NCBI GenBank assembly: GCA_963788125.1
Contig: CAWBFN010000002.1
Span: 310,001 to 374,000, forward strand
Direction: 5' to 3'
Source of the DNA: Bog-473 sp963788125
GTDB lineage: Bacteria > Actinomycetota > Acidimicrobiia > Acidimicrobiales > RAAP-2
Length of the DNA: 64,000 nt
This document shows, one piece after another, positions 9,433 through 18,624 of the stretch. Every line of letters starts with the position of its first letter. The first letter of the stretch is position 1. Under the pieces are notes generated by a model, which was given only the letters and a program-made list of their open reading frames with translations, did not search any database and was not told the DNA's origin. Both the position numbers and the translations under genes were made by a program.

Positions 9433-10572
9433 ATGGCAGGGCAAGTGACTCCGTTCCGCATCGAGATCCCTGATGGTTCCCTCGACGATCTCCGCGCACG
9501 GCTTGCCCGCACTCGTTGGCCGGAGCGCGAGACCGTGGACGACTGGTCCCAGGGTATGCCGCTGTCCTACCTCCAGAGCCTGTGTACGTACTGGGCCGAG
9601 CAGTACGACTGGGCCGCCCGCGAGAAGCATCTCAACTCCTTCCCGCAGTTCCGCACGGAGATCGACGGGCTCGGGATCCACTTCGTCCACGTCCGCTCGC
9701 CCAACCCCGATGCGCTGCCTCTGGTGCTCACCCACGGATGGCCCGGATCGATCGTCGAGTTCTACAAGGTGATCGGGCCGCTCACCGATCCGGTAGCCCA
9801 CGGCGGAAACCCGGCCGATGCGTTCCATGTCGTATGCCCGTCAATGCCCGGGTTCGGTTTTAGCGACAAACCATCCCGACCCGGCTGGGGGGTGCAGCAC
9901 GTCGCCGATGCCTGGGCCGCGTTGATGGCCCGACTCGGCTACGAACGCTACGGGGCACAAGGCGGCGACTGGGGTGCCGGTGTCTCCCGCCACGTGGCGC
10001 AACGTCACGGTCGCCACGTCATCGGCATCCACCTCAACATGGTCGTGGTGGCCCCCGATCCGGCCACCATGGACGACCTCACCGAGCAGGAACGGGCCGC
10101 GCTGGCATCGATGGCGACCTATGCCGACAAGGACTCCGGCTATCTCAAAGAGCAGTCCACCCGCCCGCAGACCCTCGGCTACGGGCTGGTCGACTCGCCA
10201 GCCGCACAGTGCGCGTGGATCGTCGAGAAGTTCTGGTCGTGGACCGACAGCGACGGCGACCCCTTGAACGTGCTCACGCGCGATGAGTTGCTGGACAACG
10301 TCATGCTCTACTGGATCCCCGCCACCGGAGCTTCATCGGCGCGGCTCTACTGGGAGAGCTACACCGCCGGAGCGCGTGACCCGGTCACCGTGCCAACGGG
10401 TTGCTCCATCTTCCCAAAGGAGATCATCCGGCCGTCGCGCCGGTGGGCCGAAAAGGACTTCACCGACATCCGCTGGTGGGATGAGCCCGAGAAGGGCGGC
10501 CACTTCGCCGCTTTTGAACAGCCCGCCTTGTTCGTCGAACAGGTCCGCTCCTTCTTCCGCCTGATCCGCTGA
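9433..10572 (+). CDS. Epoxide hydrolase (alpha/beta hydrolase)
   Basis: Microsomal/juvenile-hormone-type epoxide hydrolase, 379 aa. The N-terminal EHN domain (FRIEIPDGSLDDLRARLA) is followed by the alpha/beta hydrolase core: oxyanion motif HGWPGS near residue 101, nucleophile Asp in GGDWG near 179, and catalytic His in KGGHFAAFE near 356. The reaction is hydrolysis of an epoxide to a vicinal diol through an alkyl-enzyme ester. Next to P450, thiolase-like and CoA-transferase genes, it plausibly acts after an oxidation step on a hydrophobic substrate. Confidence 0.92.
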   Translation: MAGQVTPFRIEIPDGSLDDLRARLARTRWPERETVDDWSQGMPLSYLQSLCTYWAEQYDWAAREKHLNSFPQFRTEIDGLGIHFVHVRSPNPDALPLVLTHGWPGSIVEFYKVIGPLTDPVAHGGNPADAFHVVCPSMPGFGFSDKPSRPGWGVQHVADAWAALMARLGYERYGAQGGDWGAGVSRHVAQRHGRHVIGIHLNMVVVAPDPATMDDLTEQERAALASMATYADKDSGYLKEQSTRPQTLGYGLVDSPAAQCAWIVEKFWSWTDSDGDPLNVLTRDELLDNVMLYWIPATGASSARLYWESYTAGARDPVTVPTGCSIFPKEIIRPSRRWAEKDFTDIRWWDEPEKGGHFAAFEQPALFVEQVRSFFRLIR

Positions 10573-10620
10573 ACACCCGGCCGTGAGACGTCTGCCCTGA
10601 CCAGCGCGGGCGCGGCGACT

Positions 10621-11808
10621 TCAGCCCACTGTCACCGGGCACGTGGTCAGGATGTTGAAGAAGTTGTTCGCCCCACGGACCGGGGCGCCGGCCGGCTCGA
10701 AGCGCGCCAGGTACGGTCGTGCTTCTTCGAACAGCACCGTGGCTTCGAGCCGAGCCAGCCCGGCGCCGAGGCAGAAGTGCGGACCACCTGCGCCGAGGGA
10801 GTCGTGGCGGTTCGGATCGCGGGTGACGTCGAAGCGATCGGGGTCGCTGAATGCCTTCTCGTCGCGGTTCGCCGACACCATCCACAGAGTGGTCCGCTCG
10901 CCGGCCCGTATCACCTGCCCGTCGATCTCGACGTCGTGCAGCGGCCAGCGGGAATGATGCAGGACCGGTGGCGCAAAGCGGAGCATCTCCTCCACCACCA
11001 ATGAGGTGTCCCACCCGTCGACAAACTTCTGCAGGGCGTCAGGCCACTCGAAGAAGCAAACCAGGCCGTGGGCGATGAGGTGCCTGGTCGTCTCGGCGCC
11101 GCCTCCGACGTACATGGTGACCCAGGCGCGCAGATCCTCCTGGCTGAGGGGCTTCCCATCGACACGGGCGTCGAGCAGCTGATCCACCAGATCTCCCCGG
11201 GGATGCCGTCGGTGCGCTTCGACCAGCCGGTCCGCGAATTCGTTGGTCTCCCTGATGCGGGCCGAGGCGTCCACCACCTGTTCCGCGTCGGTGCCGGTGG
11301 CCTGGGCGTCGACCCGTCGCAGTATCGCCGTCTCCTCCTCCCGAGGTATGCCCAGAAGGTCCGACATCACCCGCAGCGGCAGAAGCATCGCCACCTCCTC
11401 GACCCAGTCGCCGCCCCCCTTCGAGACAAAGGCGTTCACCAGCTCCCTCGCGTGCGTGCGCACGGTGTCCGCCCGAGCGCTCACCGCCTTCGGAGTGAAC
11501 GAGGTGCTCACCAACCGGCGGTACACCGTGTGCTCGGGCGGATCCATCTGAATCAGCATCCGATTGCCGAGCGGTTGGCTGCCTGGCGTGATCTCACTGC
11601 CGGCACCGGTAGGGCCTCCCCAGCTGGAGAAGGTTCCCGGGTTCCGGTTGATCTCCCCGAGAAGGTCGTAGGTCGATACCACCCAGTAGCGATCGGGCTC
11701 GTACCAAGAGAGGGGTGCCCGCCGGCGTAGCTCGGCGAACGCCTCGAACGGTATCTCCCGGCCGAACTGCTCGTGGCTGAGATCGATCGCTCTGTCCGCG
11801 CTGCCCAT
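10621..11808 (-). CDS. Cytochrome P450
   Basis: Soluble bacterial P450 monooxygenase, 395 aa. Key elements: the I-helix oxygen-activation segment GGGAETTRH (with the acid-alcohol style pair E-T), the K-helix ExxR in EEMLR, and the heme-ligand loop GGPHFCLGAG with the axial Cys near residue 345. It begins with ATG preceded by a GGGAGGG site. It sits 30 bp downstream of a small unknown gene on the same strand, probably co-transcribed. No ferredoxin gene is adjacent, so redox partners must be elsewhere. The substrate is likely a steroid, terpenoid or fatty acid by context, not by sequence. Confidence 0.93.
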   Translation of the reverse strand: MGSADRAIDLSHEQFGREIPFEAFAELRRRAPLSWYEPDRYWVVSTYDLLGEINRNPGTFSSWGGPTGAGSEITPGSQPLGNRMLIQMDPPEHTVYRRLVSTSFTPKAVSARADTVRTHARELVNAFVSKGGGDWVEEVAMLLPLRVMSDLLGIPREEETAILRRVDAQATGTDAEQVVDASARIRETNEFADRLVEAHRRHPRGDLVDQLLDARVDGKPLSQEDLRAWVTMYVGGGAETTRHLIAHGLVCFFEWPDALQKFVDGWDTSLVVEEMLRFAPPVLHHSRWPLHDVEIDGQVIRAGERTTLWMVSANRDEKAFSDPDRFDVTRDPNRHDSLGAGGPHFCLGAGLARLEATVLFEEARPYLARFEPAGAPVRGANNFFNILTTCPVTVG

Positions 11809-11838
11809 CCGGAACCCTCCCTCGACAGGTCCGCGCCG

Positions 11839-12282
11839 CTACCAGGCGGTCCGCGGCCTGATCAGGCTGGTGGTGTCGAGCTCGAGCCAGAACGTCGGGA
11901 GCTTTGACATGTCGCCCTCGCCTTCCACACGCATCAGCCCTTCGGCCATCAGTTGGTCTCTGAGCTTCGGGTCGGGGAAGCGCATGGCATACCTCTTCGC
12001 CCATCCGTAGTCGCAGATGAGCTTCTTTGTCGTTTCCGACCCGTCTATCACCTCGTTGATCACCTCAATCCGGCCGTTCGCCACACGGGTGTGAAATCCG
12101 ATGGAGTCCGACCCGACCCGCCGAAGGTGCTCCGGCGAATTGGTGTACTCCTCGCAGAGCACGAAATTCGCCTCGGAGATGTCGCGCCCGGCGAGGCCGT
12201 CGACGATGAGGCCCCGGAGCATGTCGATCCACTCCGGGCTGGCAAACTCGAACTTGTCGTACACCTCGTGCCAACCGGCCAT
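11839..12282 (-). CDS. Conserved hypothetical protein upstream of P450
   Basis: A 147-aa protein starting MAGWHEVYDKFEF, with a strong AGGAGG ribosome-binding site about 7 nt before the ATG. Mixed alpha/beta composition, no signal peptide or membrane helix, and a single Cys pair that is not motif-like. I do not recognise the family. Its coupling to the P450 (30 bp gap) suggests an accessory or substrate-handling role. A small ligand-binding fold is possible but unproven. Confidence 0.7.
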   Translation of the reverse strand: MAGWHEVYDKFEFASPEWIDMLRGLIVDGLAGRDISEANFVLCEEYTNSPEHLRRVGSDSIGFHTRVANGRIEVINEVIDGSETTKKLICDYGWAKRYAMRFPDPKLRDQLMAEGLMRVEGEGDMSKLPTFWLELDTTSLIRPRTAW

Positions 12283-12390
12283 CGTCACTCCTCCTGGGCC
12301 CACGCCTCCGGGTGCCCCATGGAGTCTTGCCCACCGGCGCCCACGCGCGCTGAGCGGCGTGCCTGTTCGGACGCGGACTAGGGTCTGGCC

Positions 12391-13005
12391 ATGGCACGCG
12401 AGGTCAAGGTGCACGATCCCAACGACACGATGGCGACCGTCCGGGCCGAAGCCGGCGAAGGGTGGGACTGGACGCGGATCCAGCGCGAGGGGTGCCCGCA
12501 GTGCGGCGACAACCCGTCGGGCCTCCCCCCGGGCGACCTGGGTCCCCTGGCGGTGGAACGGTCGGCCAGGTGGCGGGAGTTCCTCGAGCAGGCCGACGAC
12601 ACCTACCTCCGCACCAATCCCGAGGGGGAGGTCTTCGTCTTCTCCCCCCTGCAGTACGGCGCGCACACGCGCGACATCCTCAAGGTCTACGGCGACCGCA
12701 TGGTGCTCGGGCTCGAACAGACGAATCCGACGGTGCCCCTCTTCTTCCCGACCGAAGAGGTCTTCGAGAGCTACAACCGCCTCGACCCCGGTGAACTGGC
12801 CGCCGACATTGAGCGCTGGGCCGAACGGCTGGCGACGCTGGCGGCCGGAATGGAGCCCTCGACGTGGTCGCGGACCGTCACCAACGACCGGGGCGTCTAC
12901 GGCGTCTACACGTTCACCCTCGCCGGCTTGGCCTGTAACGCGGTGCACGAGACGCACCATCACCTTCTCGACGCCACCGGGGAACTCGGCGCGACGCCGG
13001 CCTGA
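12391..13005 (+). CDS. DinB-like / mycothiol-dependent fold protein
   Basis: A 204-aa protein of the DinB/YfiT four-helix superfamily. Indicators are the helical pattern, the internal metal-type segment around LQYGAHTRDILKVYGDR, and the C-terminal HETHHHLLDA, which supplies the His residues that bind metal in this family. Members include mycothiol-dependent isomerases and detoxification transferases in Actinobacteria. It also has a CPQCG segment near residue 35 that is unusual for the family. The exact reaction cannot be inferred. Confidence 0.72.
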   Translation: MAREVKVHDPNDTMATVRAEAGEGWDWTRIQREGCPQCGDNPSGLPPGDLGPLAVERSARWREFLEQADDTYLRTNPEGEVFVFSPLQYGAHTRDILKVYGDRMVLGLEQTNPTVPLFFPTEEVFESYNRLDPGELAADIERWAERLATLAAGMEPSTWSRTVTNDRGVYGVYTFTLAGLACNAVHETHHHLLDATGELGATPA

Positions 13006-13018
13006 CCGACCCAGACCG

Positions 13019-13780
13019 CTAGGGGAGGTGCCGACCCCACTCGAACGGGACGACGGTGTGAAACGGCGCCGCCAGCAGCGGCACAGCCTCTGACGACTCC
13101 CAACGGGCCTCGAGGACCGGTCGGATTCGGTTCGCGACGTCGACCGGGTCGCCGTCGAGATAGCAGTAGGTCGTCTGAAGTCCGGCGTTGTCCGTCGTGG
13201 CGAAGAGGGGATCGGTCTGCTCTCCGACGCCCCACCACACCCCGGCGACCCCGGGCACCTCGGCCAGTGCACCGGCGGGCGTCGGACCGCGCTCGATGAG
13301 GAAATACACGCCGGTCGCCGGTCGCCGGGGCAGCACGTCTGCTCCCGCTGTGGTCCACGGCGCGGCGACCTTCCCCTGTACCCGGTAGAGCCCACGCTCG
13401 AAGATGGGCACCCGGGCGATGTCCCGGCCCGCTTCCCGGAGCGCGAGTTGCAGTGCCACCCACCCATCGAAGTCGACGGGAGCGGCGAACAGGTAGGACA
13501 TGACGTAGTCGATGGCGTCGTAACGCGCATCGTTCACGGCGCGCGCCGCACGGCACGCCGGCGTCGACACGTAGCGCCGCGAGGCCCACACCGTGGTCAG
13601 CCGCTGCTGCTCCGGCTCGTGGTCGAGGGCGTGCCAGCGGAGGTAGTACTCATCGAGCCCATCCGGATGGCGCCCCGACAACGACTGGTAGATCGTGACC
13701 ACGTCGGGCTGTCCGGTAGCCAGGATCTCGGGCACCTCGTCCGAGCGTGTCCCGGGGAATGGGGATACCTGCTCGGTCAC
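13019..13780 (-). CDS. Hypothetical protein, possible EthD-like alpha/beta-barrel
   Basis: A 253-aa cytoplasmic protein whose GTG start overlaps the stop of the upstream CoA-transferase gene (GTGA), so it is probably co-translated with it. The segment VVTIYQSLSGRHPDGLDEYYLRWHALDHEP resembles, in shortened form, the EthD/dimeric ferredoxin-like ligand-binding folds, and a second similar half may follow (VYFLIERGPTPAGAL). I cannot name the family with certainty. Context suggests a role in the CoA-thioester pathway encoded upstream. Confidence 0.6.
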   Translation of the reverse strand: MTEQVSPFPGTRSDEVPEILATGQPDVVTIYQSLSGRHPDGLDEYYLRWHALDHEPEQQRLTTVWASRRYVSTPACRAARAVNDARYDAIDYVMSYLFAAPVDFDGWVALQLALREAGRDIARVPIFERGLYRVQGKVAAPWTTAGADVLPRRPATGVYFLIERGPTPAGALAEVPGVAGVWWGVGEQTDPLFATTDNAGLQTTYCYLDGDPVDVANRIRPVLEARWESSEAVPLLAAPFHTVVPFEWGRHLP

Positions 13781-16254
13781 GAGCTCAGTATGCCATTCGT
13801 GTCGAGCACCGCGCCTTGCGTCACGAGATCATCGATATCTGTGTCGGCATAGCCGAGTTCGCGCAGAACCTGGCGCGAGTGCGCACCGACCATGGGGGCC
13901 GGTCGCTGGACGACGCCTGGGGTCTGCTCAAAATCGAACAGCAACCCGAAGACGTCCATCTTGCCGACCGATGCATGCTCGTATCGTGTCACCCATCCTT
14001 TCTCCCGGAGCTCAGGGTCGTCGAACAGGGACATCACAAACTCGGGATCCGAGATCTCGCACGGCACACCGGCCGCGTCCAGCAGCTTGCACCATTCAGG
14101 CGCGGATCGCTCGGCGATCGCCTTCTCCAGTTCGCTCGCCAGGTCGCCGGCGTTGGCGGCCCGTGCTGTCGCGTCGGCAAAGCGGACGTCAGACGTGAGA
14201 CGCGGCAGCCCTATGACCCTGCACAACGCCGACCACTGTGCCGAGGTCACCACCGTCAGACAGAGCCAGCCGTCGCTCGTCCTGTAGAGACGACACAACG
14301 GGCCCCATCCGTAGTGCATGGGGTCGAGGCGGGGTCGCTCGCCGGCGCGCGCCCCGTCCGGCGTGACCCAGGACATCGATGTGTTGAGCAGATGGGCGTA
14401 AAGAATTGAGGTGTCGATGAACTGGCCGACGCCGGTGCGGTCCCGGTGGTAGAGGGCCTGGACCGTGGCGATGGCGGAGAGGAGCCCGCATCCGGTGTCG
14501 CCGAGTGAGCACACGGACCAGAGTCCGCGCCCGCCGCTCTCGATGGCGCCGTCCAGAAAGGTGGTTCCGGCCAGGGCAGCGCCGGTCTGGTCGTTGCCCG
14601 GCAGGTTGTCGCGGGGGCCGTGCTCGAACCCTCGGGTGTGGCAGTAGATCAGATCCGGCTTCAGGGCCTTGAGCGTCTCGTAGTCGACCCGTAGCCGCTC
14701 GGCGGCGTCATAGCGCATGTTGTGATGGACCACATCCGCGGTGCGCACGAGACGCTCCAGCGCGCCGTGGCCACCGGGATCCTTGAGGTTGAGTGAGATG
14801 CTTCGTTTGCCGCGGTTACAGGCCATGGCGATATGCGACCCGAACCAATAACCGTCGGTCAGCGTGTTGACCTTGATCACGTCGGCGCCGAGGTCGGCAA
14901 GGAGCTGCGTCCCGAAGGGACCGGCCACCGCGAGTCCCAAGTCGACGACACGCACGCCGTCCAGCGGAGGCGCATGGCGGGTGCGCGCCGGTGCCGGTGT
15001 CCGCGCCGGTCGCGGCGACGCTGATTCGGCGATCACCTCCTGCGTGTGCGCGCCGGCCATGGCCCGCGGTGACGGAGGATCGGACGGGCATGCCGAGAGG
15101 GCGTAGACGCGTCCGACTTGGCGCACGGCCCCCCGCTCGGGGTCGTCGACCTCGACCACGCACCCGTCGGCCACAAGCAGCTCGTCGAGCAATGCCTCTT
15201 CCGGCGAGCGGATGGTCTGCAGAGGGACGCCGACCTCGGCCGCCATGTTGACCCACTCGTCGGATGGGAACTTGGCGATGGCGGCGCGGAGTTGGGGGTC
15301 GAACTCGTGGAGGATGACCATGTTCTCCGCGCCCATGCCGATGCGCAAGTGCATGTCCCTCGGCCGGGCCACCTGCCATGGGCTCTCCGGTGAAGGCAGC
15401 GCGAGCCGATCGCCTTGGGACACCCCGAGGACGAACGTCGGCAGGATCACCCACTGGTGCACCCAACGTCCGTCGGCTGCCTGGTAGATGGCCTTTGGCG
15501 CCCGTGGATCGATCAGCCACGACTGATAGTTCTCGCTTCGAGGGCGCTCCGTGCGCTGCCACGGGATGACGGTGGTGGCAAGGACGCCCTGCAAGAGGGA
15601 CGTGGAGACCTTCTGCCCGTGACCGCTGAGCTCCCGCTCGCGGAGGGCCGCGCTGATGGCCAGAGTCGCCAGGTAGGCCGTGGCCATGCTCGCCCACGGA
15701 ACGCCGGAGGCCAGAGGACCGTCCCGATGGGGGCCGACCCAGCACTCTTCATCGGGGGGCTCGAGCCCCGGCATCATCCCCTCCCCGCCGGCCAGTTTTT
15801 CAATGGTCCCGCCGACGATCCCACGGTGCTCCCACTGCTGCCCGGTCCGCGCCGCGACCAGCATGTCGTAGGCCGGCCGGTCCGCGTGTGCGCTGTCCGC
15901 TCCGTACCCCGTGATCGAGCAGTAGACCAGGCGGTCGTTGTCGGCCTTGAGGCTCTCGTAGTCGATCCCGAGGCGGAGCATCGTCCCGGGAGCGAAGCTC
16001 TCAACCAACACGTCTGCACGTGAAGCCAACTCGAGAAAGACGTCGCGATGGCGCGTGTCGGTCAGGTCGAGCAGCGCGCTGCGCTTGCCGCGCGCCCACA
16101 CGGGAGTTCCGGAGAAGTCCTCGAACGGGTCCCCTCCGGGTGGCTGGATCCGGGTGACTCGAGCGCCGTGATCGGCCAACAGCATGGTGGCGACGGGCCC
16201 GGCCACCCCCCACGAAAGATCGAGGACAGTGACACCTTCGAGCACTCCGGCCAT
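13777..16254 (-). CDS. Tandem CaiB/BaiF (class III) CoA-transferase
   Basis: An 825-aa protein built from two class III CoA-transferase domains. Domain 1 spans about residues 1-430 (starting LEGVTVLDLSWGVAGPVATM). Domain 2 follows from about 470 (LDGVRVVDLGLAVAGPFGTQ). Class III enzymes move CoA between carboxylic acids through an Asp-bound intermediate. Candidate catalytic Asp residues are in DRPAYDMLVA and PGNDQTGAAL. Most family members are about 400 aa and dimerise; fusion makes a built-in dimer. ATG at 16254 was chosen because the first domain begins immediately. It likely activates the acid substrate of the surrounding catabolic genes. Coupled to the downstream 253-aa gene. Confidence 0.9.
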   Translation of the reverse strand: MAGVLEGVTVLDLSWGVAGPVATMLLADHGARVTRIQPPGGDPFEDFSGTPVWARGKRSALLDLTDTRHRDVFLELASRADVLVESFAPGTMLRLGIDYESLKADNDRLVYCSITGYGADSAHADRPAYDMLVAARTGQQWEHRGIVGGTIEKLAGGEGMMPGLEPPDEECWVGPHRDGPLASGVPWASMATAYLATLAISAALRERELSGHGQKVSTSLLQGVLATTVIPWQRTERPRSENYQSWLIDPRAPKAIYQAADGRWVHQWVILPTFVLGVSQGDRLALPSPESPWQVARPRDMHLRIGMGAENMVILHEFDPQLRAAIAKFPSDEWVNMAAEVGVPLQTIRSPEEALLDELLVADGCVVEVDDPERGAVRQVGRVYALSACPSDPPSPRAMAGAHTQEVIAESASPRPARTPAPARTRHAPPLDGVRVVDLGLAVAGPFGTQLLADLGADVIKVNTLTDGYWFGSHIAMACNRGKRSISLNLKDPGGHGALERLVRTADVVHHNMRYDAAERLRVDYETLKALKPDLIYCHTRGFEHGPRDNLPGNDQTGAALAGTTFLDGAIESGGRGLWSVCSLGDTGCGLLSAIATVQALYHRDRTGVGQFIDTSILYAHLLNTSMSWVTPDGARAGERPRLDPMHYGWGPLCRLYRTSDGWLCLTVVTSAQWSALCRVIGLPRLTSDVRFADATARAANAGDLASELEKAIAERSAPEWCKLLDAAGVPCEISDPEFVMSLFDDPELREKGWVTRYEHASVGKMDVFGLLFDFEQTPGVVQRPAPMVGAHSRQVLRELGYADTDIDDLVTQGAVLDTNGILSS

Positions 16255-16350
16255 TACCCTCCGAGCGTACAGTGAGATCATTAGTCGATGTCGAGTAATG
16301 TAATTGTCGAGCGGGCGTGCTATGGCGAGCACGACGCTCGGAGGTACACG

Positions 16351-17472
16351 ATGACCACAGCCAGTCCTCAGCGTCTCATCTCCTCGGACGACCACATAGA
16401 CCTCACTCAGGACAAGGTGAAGGCGCACCTCCTCCCCAAGCACCATGACAGCTACGACGCAGCCGTCGCCCGGGTGGAGGCGGAACTACGCGGCCGCAAC
16501 AACGTCGAGGTCAACCGGCGCTGGCGCGAGCAGCAGCACCTCGCACCGGCGCAGACCAAGGGCTTCGGCGGCAACGAGCGGCACCCGGCGTTCGGCCGGC
16601 CCGGCCACACCGACCCGGTCGAGCGGCTCAAGGACATGGACGCCGACGGGGTGGAGGCCTCGTCGAGCTACTGCGAGGTCAGCGCCTTCCGCTACCTCTA
16701 CCTCGTCAAGGACGGAGCGGCGCAAGCGACGCGGGCCTTCAACACCGCGCTCTCCGAGTTCGCGGCGGTCGACCCCAAGCGTTTGATCGTCTCGTACCAG
16801 ATCCCCATTCACGACATCGACGTGGCGGTCAACGAGGTGCGCTGGGCGGCCGCCAACGGGTGCAAGTCGCTCCAGCTCCCGGTCTTCCCCACCGAGCTCG
16901 GGCTGCCGGACTACTGGGACAGCCGCTACGATCCGCTGTGGACGGCGATCCAGGACGCGGACCTTCCTGTCTGCCTCCACATCGGGCTGAAGCTGAGCAT
17001 GGAGGACCTCGCCCGGCGTGATCCCACCCCCCAGCGAGCCATCTTCACCGCCATGGTCCCGATGTCGACCGCGGAGGCGCTGGGCATGTGGATCCTCACC
17101 GGCATTCTGGAACGGCATCCGCATCTCAAGGTGGTCTTCGTCGAGCCGGGCATCGGCTGGGTCACCTGGTGGCTGGCCTTTGCCGACGACATGGCGGCAC
17201 GCCAGGGCTACGAGTTTCCCACCTTGAAGCACGCCCCCAGCGACTACTTCCACCGCAACATCCACCTCACCTTCATCGACGAGCCCCACGTCGTCCGCCA
17301 GGCGCACGAGTGTCTCGGCATCCATAACGTCATGTGGTCCTCGGACTACCCGCACCCGGTTTCAAGCTGGCCGGACTCGCGACCGACCGTGGAGCGCATC
17401 CTCGCCGGCGTGACCGAGGAAGACCGCGATCTCGTCTGCTACGCCAACGCGGCAAGGGTCTGGAACCTCTGA
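16351..17472 (+). CDS. Amidohydrolase family 2 protein
   Basis: TIM-barrel metal-dependent hydrolase or decarboxylase of the amidohydrolase_2 (ACMSD-like) group, 373 aa. The start ATG at 16351 is preceded by GGAGG at 16340-16344; an earlier in-frame start lacks such a site. Features: N-terminal ISSDDHIDL, VCLHIGLK (His ligand), VFVEPGIGWV, and the C-terminal SSDYPHPVSSWPDS containing the conserved Asp. The N-terminal strand has DDHID where many relatives have DxHxH, so metal binding may differ. Divergent from the CoA-transferase gene. It belongs to the same superfamily as the two more closely related proteins at 38.6 and 45 kb. Confidence 0.88.
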   Translation: MTTASPQRLISSDDHIDLTQDKVKAHLLPKHHDSYDAAVARVEAELRGRNNVEVNRRWREQQHLAPAQTKGFGGNERHPAFGRPGHTDPVERLKDMDADGVEASSSYCEVSAFRYLYLVKDGAAQATRAFNTALSEFAAVDPKRLIVSYQIPIHDIDVAVNEVRWAAANGCKSLQLPVFPTELGLPDYWDSRYDPLWTAIQDADLPVCLHIGLKLSMEDLARRDPTPQRAIFTAMVPMSTAEALGMWILTGILERHPHLKVVFVEPGIGWVTWWLAFADDMAARQGYEFPTLKHAPSDYFHRNIHLTFIDEPHVVRQAHECLGIHNVMWSSDYPHPVSSWPDSRPTVERILAGVTEEDRDLVCYANAARVWNL

Positions 17473-17477
17473 GCTGA

Positions 17478-17511
17478 GCGGATCAGCGATCCCGGCCCCC
17501 GGTTGATCCGC
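17478..17511. terminator. Inverted repeat between convergent genes
   Basis: Arms GCGGATCA and TGATCCGC (17478-17485 and 17504-17511) enclose an 18-nt GC-rich loop, in the 46-bp gap between two convergent genes. No U-tract follows, so terminator function is only suggested by position. Confidence 0.35.
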
Positions 17512-17518
17512 GAGACTC

Positions 17519-18577
17519 TCACGGCACCTCTCCCCCGTCGCGTTCCGCCGTGATCAGTGTCGACGGTGCGTCCGCCGAATGCGGGCGGGGCCGAGTCAGG
17601 ATGATCTGGATCGACGACAGCACCAAGACCGCCACGGTGACCAGTCGTTCACCTCGGGCGATGCCGCCGAAGAAGGCGTAGATCTGCACGGCCACCGCCA
17701 GGGCTTGGGCCAGCAGCGGGAGCGCCACCGCCCGGAGACCGGTGACTTCGACCGGTGCATTGCGAACGCCGGGGGGGCGCACCCAGGCGGCATAGGCGAT
17801 CAGGACGGCCCCCGTGGTCCAGACAAAGGAGTAGTGCTCATCGCCGCCCACACCGCCGACCTCTTGGATGGCATAGACCGAATCCGCGATGGCTATGGCC
17901 ACGACTCCGGCGCCCAGAAGAATCCACATGCGGTCGGGCCGCCACCCGAGCAACCCGTACACCCCGAGGATGGCGCCGATGAGGAGGACGTCGAGCACCG
18001 GGTAGCTGAAGTCGATGATTTTGGCCAGTGGCCCCTGCAGGCCGGCGTCGGCGGCCGGCTCGATGACGAGGGCGACACCCGCCGTCAACACGACGAGCAC
18101 GACCGCAACCCCGTCCATCCATCGGTGCCAGCTGAATTCCTGGAGGCGGGTCTGGATGAGACGCAAGAGGCCCAGCGCCATCAGGGGATACCACAGGAGC
18201 CAGAAGACGTCGGCGAAGGTGGGGAAGGGTGGATTGCTCCGGCCACCGTAGGCCAGGGACCAGCCGACGGACCCAACCAGCCAAGAAACGTTGGCCAATC
18301 CTATAGCCAGCCAGGCCGCTCGAGCCGTGGGTTCGTAGCGTGCCCGGGCCAGGATGAGGAGGGCCGACGCCCCCAAGATGCAGTCGTGGACCCAACCGCT
18401 GTACACCGAGACGGGTCCGCCCACGCCGGAGAGTTCATTGACCATCTCGACGACCAGCAGGAGCACCAACACGGCCCACACGTAGCTCAAGATCCCGGGC
18501 GCACCGTACACGTCGCCCTCGGAGTCCACCCGGCGGAGCCGGGCGGATCCAGCAGCGCGCCAGGGGCTCGGACTCAT
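17519..18577 (-). CDS. Multipass membrane protein, sensor-like
   Basis: A 352-aa integral membrane protein with about nine hydrophobic helices and short loops, no soluble output domain. It resembles the integral-membrane sensory region found at the N-terminus of some actinobacterial GGDEF/EAL proteins, but ends without one. The ATG at 18577 was chosen; an AAGGAGG site lies about 18 nt upstream and would also serve a TTG three codons earlier. Function unknown. Confidence 0.72.
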   Translation of the reverse strand: MSPSPWRAAGSARLRRVDSEGDVYGAPGILSYVWAVLVLLLVVEMVNELSGVGGPVSVYSGWVHDCILGASALLILARARYEPTARAAWLAIGLANVSWLVGSVGWSLAYGGRSNPPFPTFADVFWLLWYPLMALGLLRLIQTRLQEFSWHRWMDGVAVVLVVLTAGVALVIEPAADAGLQGPLAKIIDFSYPVLDVLLIGAILGVYGLLGWRPDRMWILLGAGVVAIAIADSVYAIQEVGGVGGDEHYSFVWTTGAVLIAYAAWVRPPGVRNAPVEVTGLRAVALPLLAQALAVAVQIYAFFGGIARGERLVTVAVLVLSSIQIILTRPRPHSADAPSTLITAERDGGEVP

Positions 18578-18624
18578 CGAGACCAACCTACGGTCGACCT
18601 CCTTCCCCGGCAACTAGGCGACCG

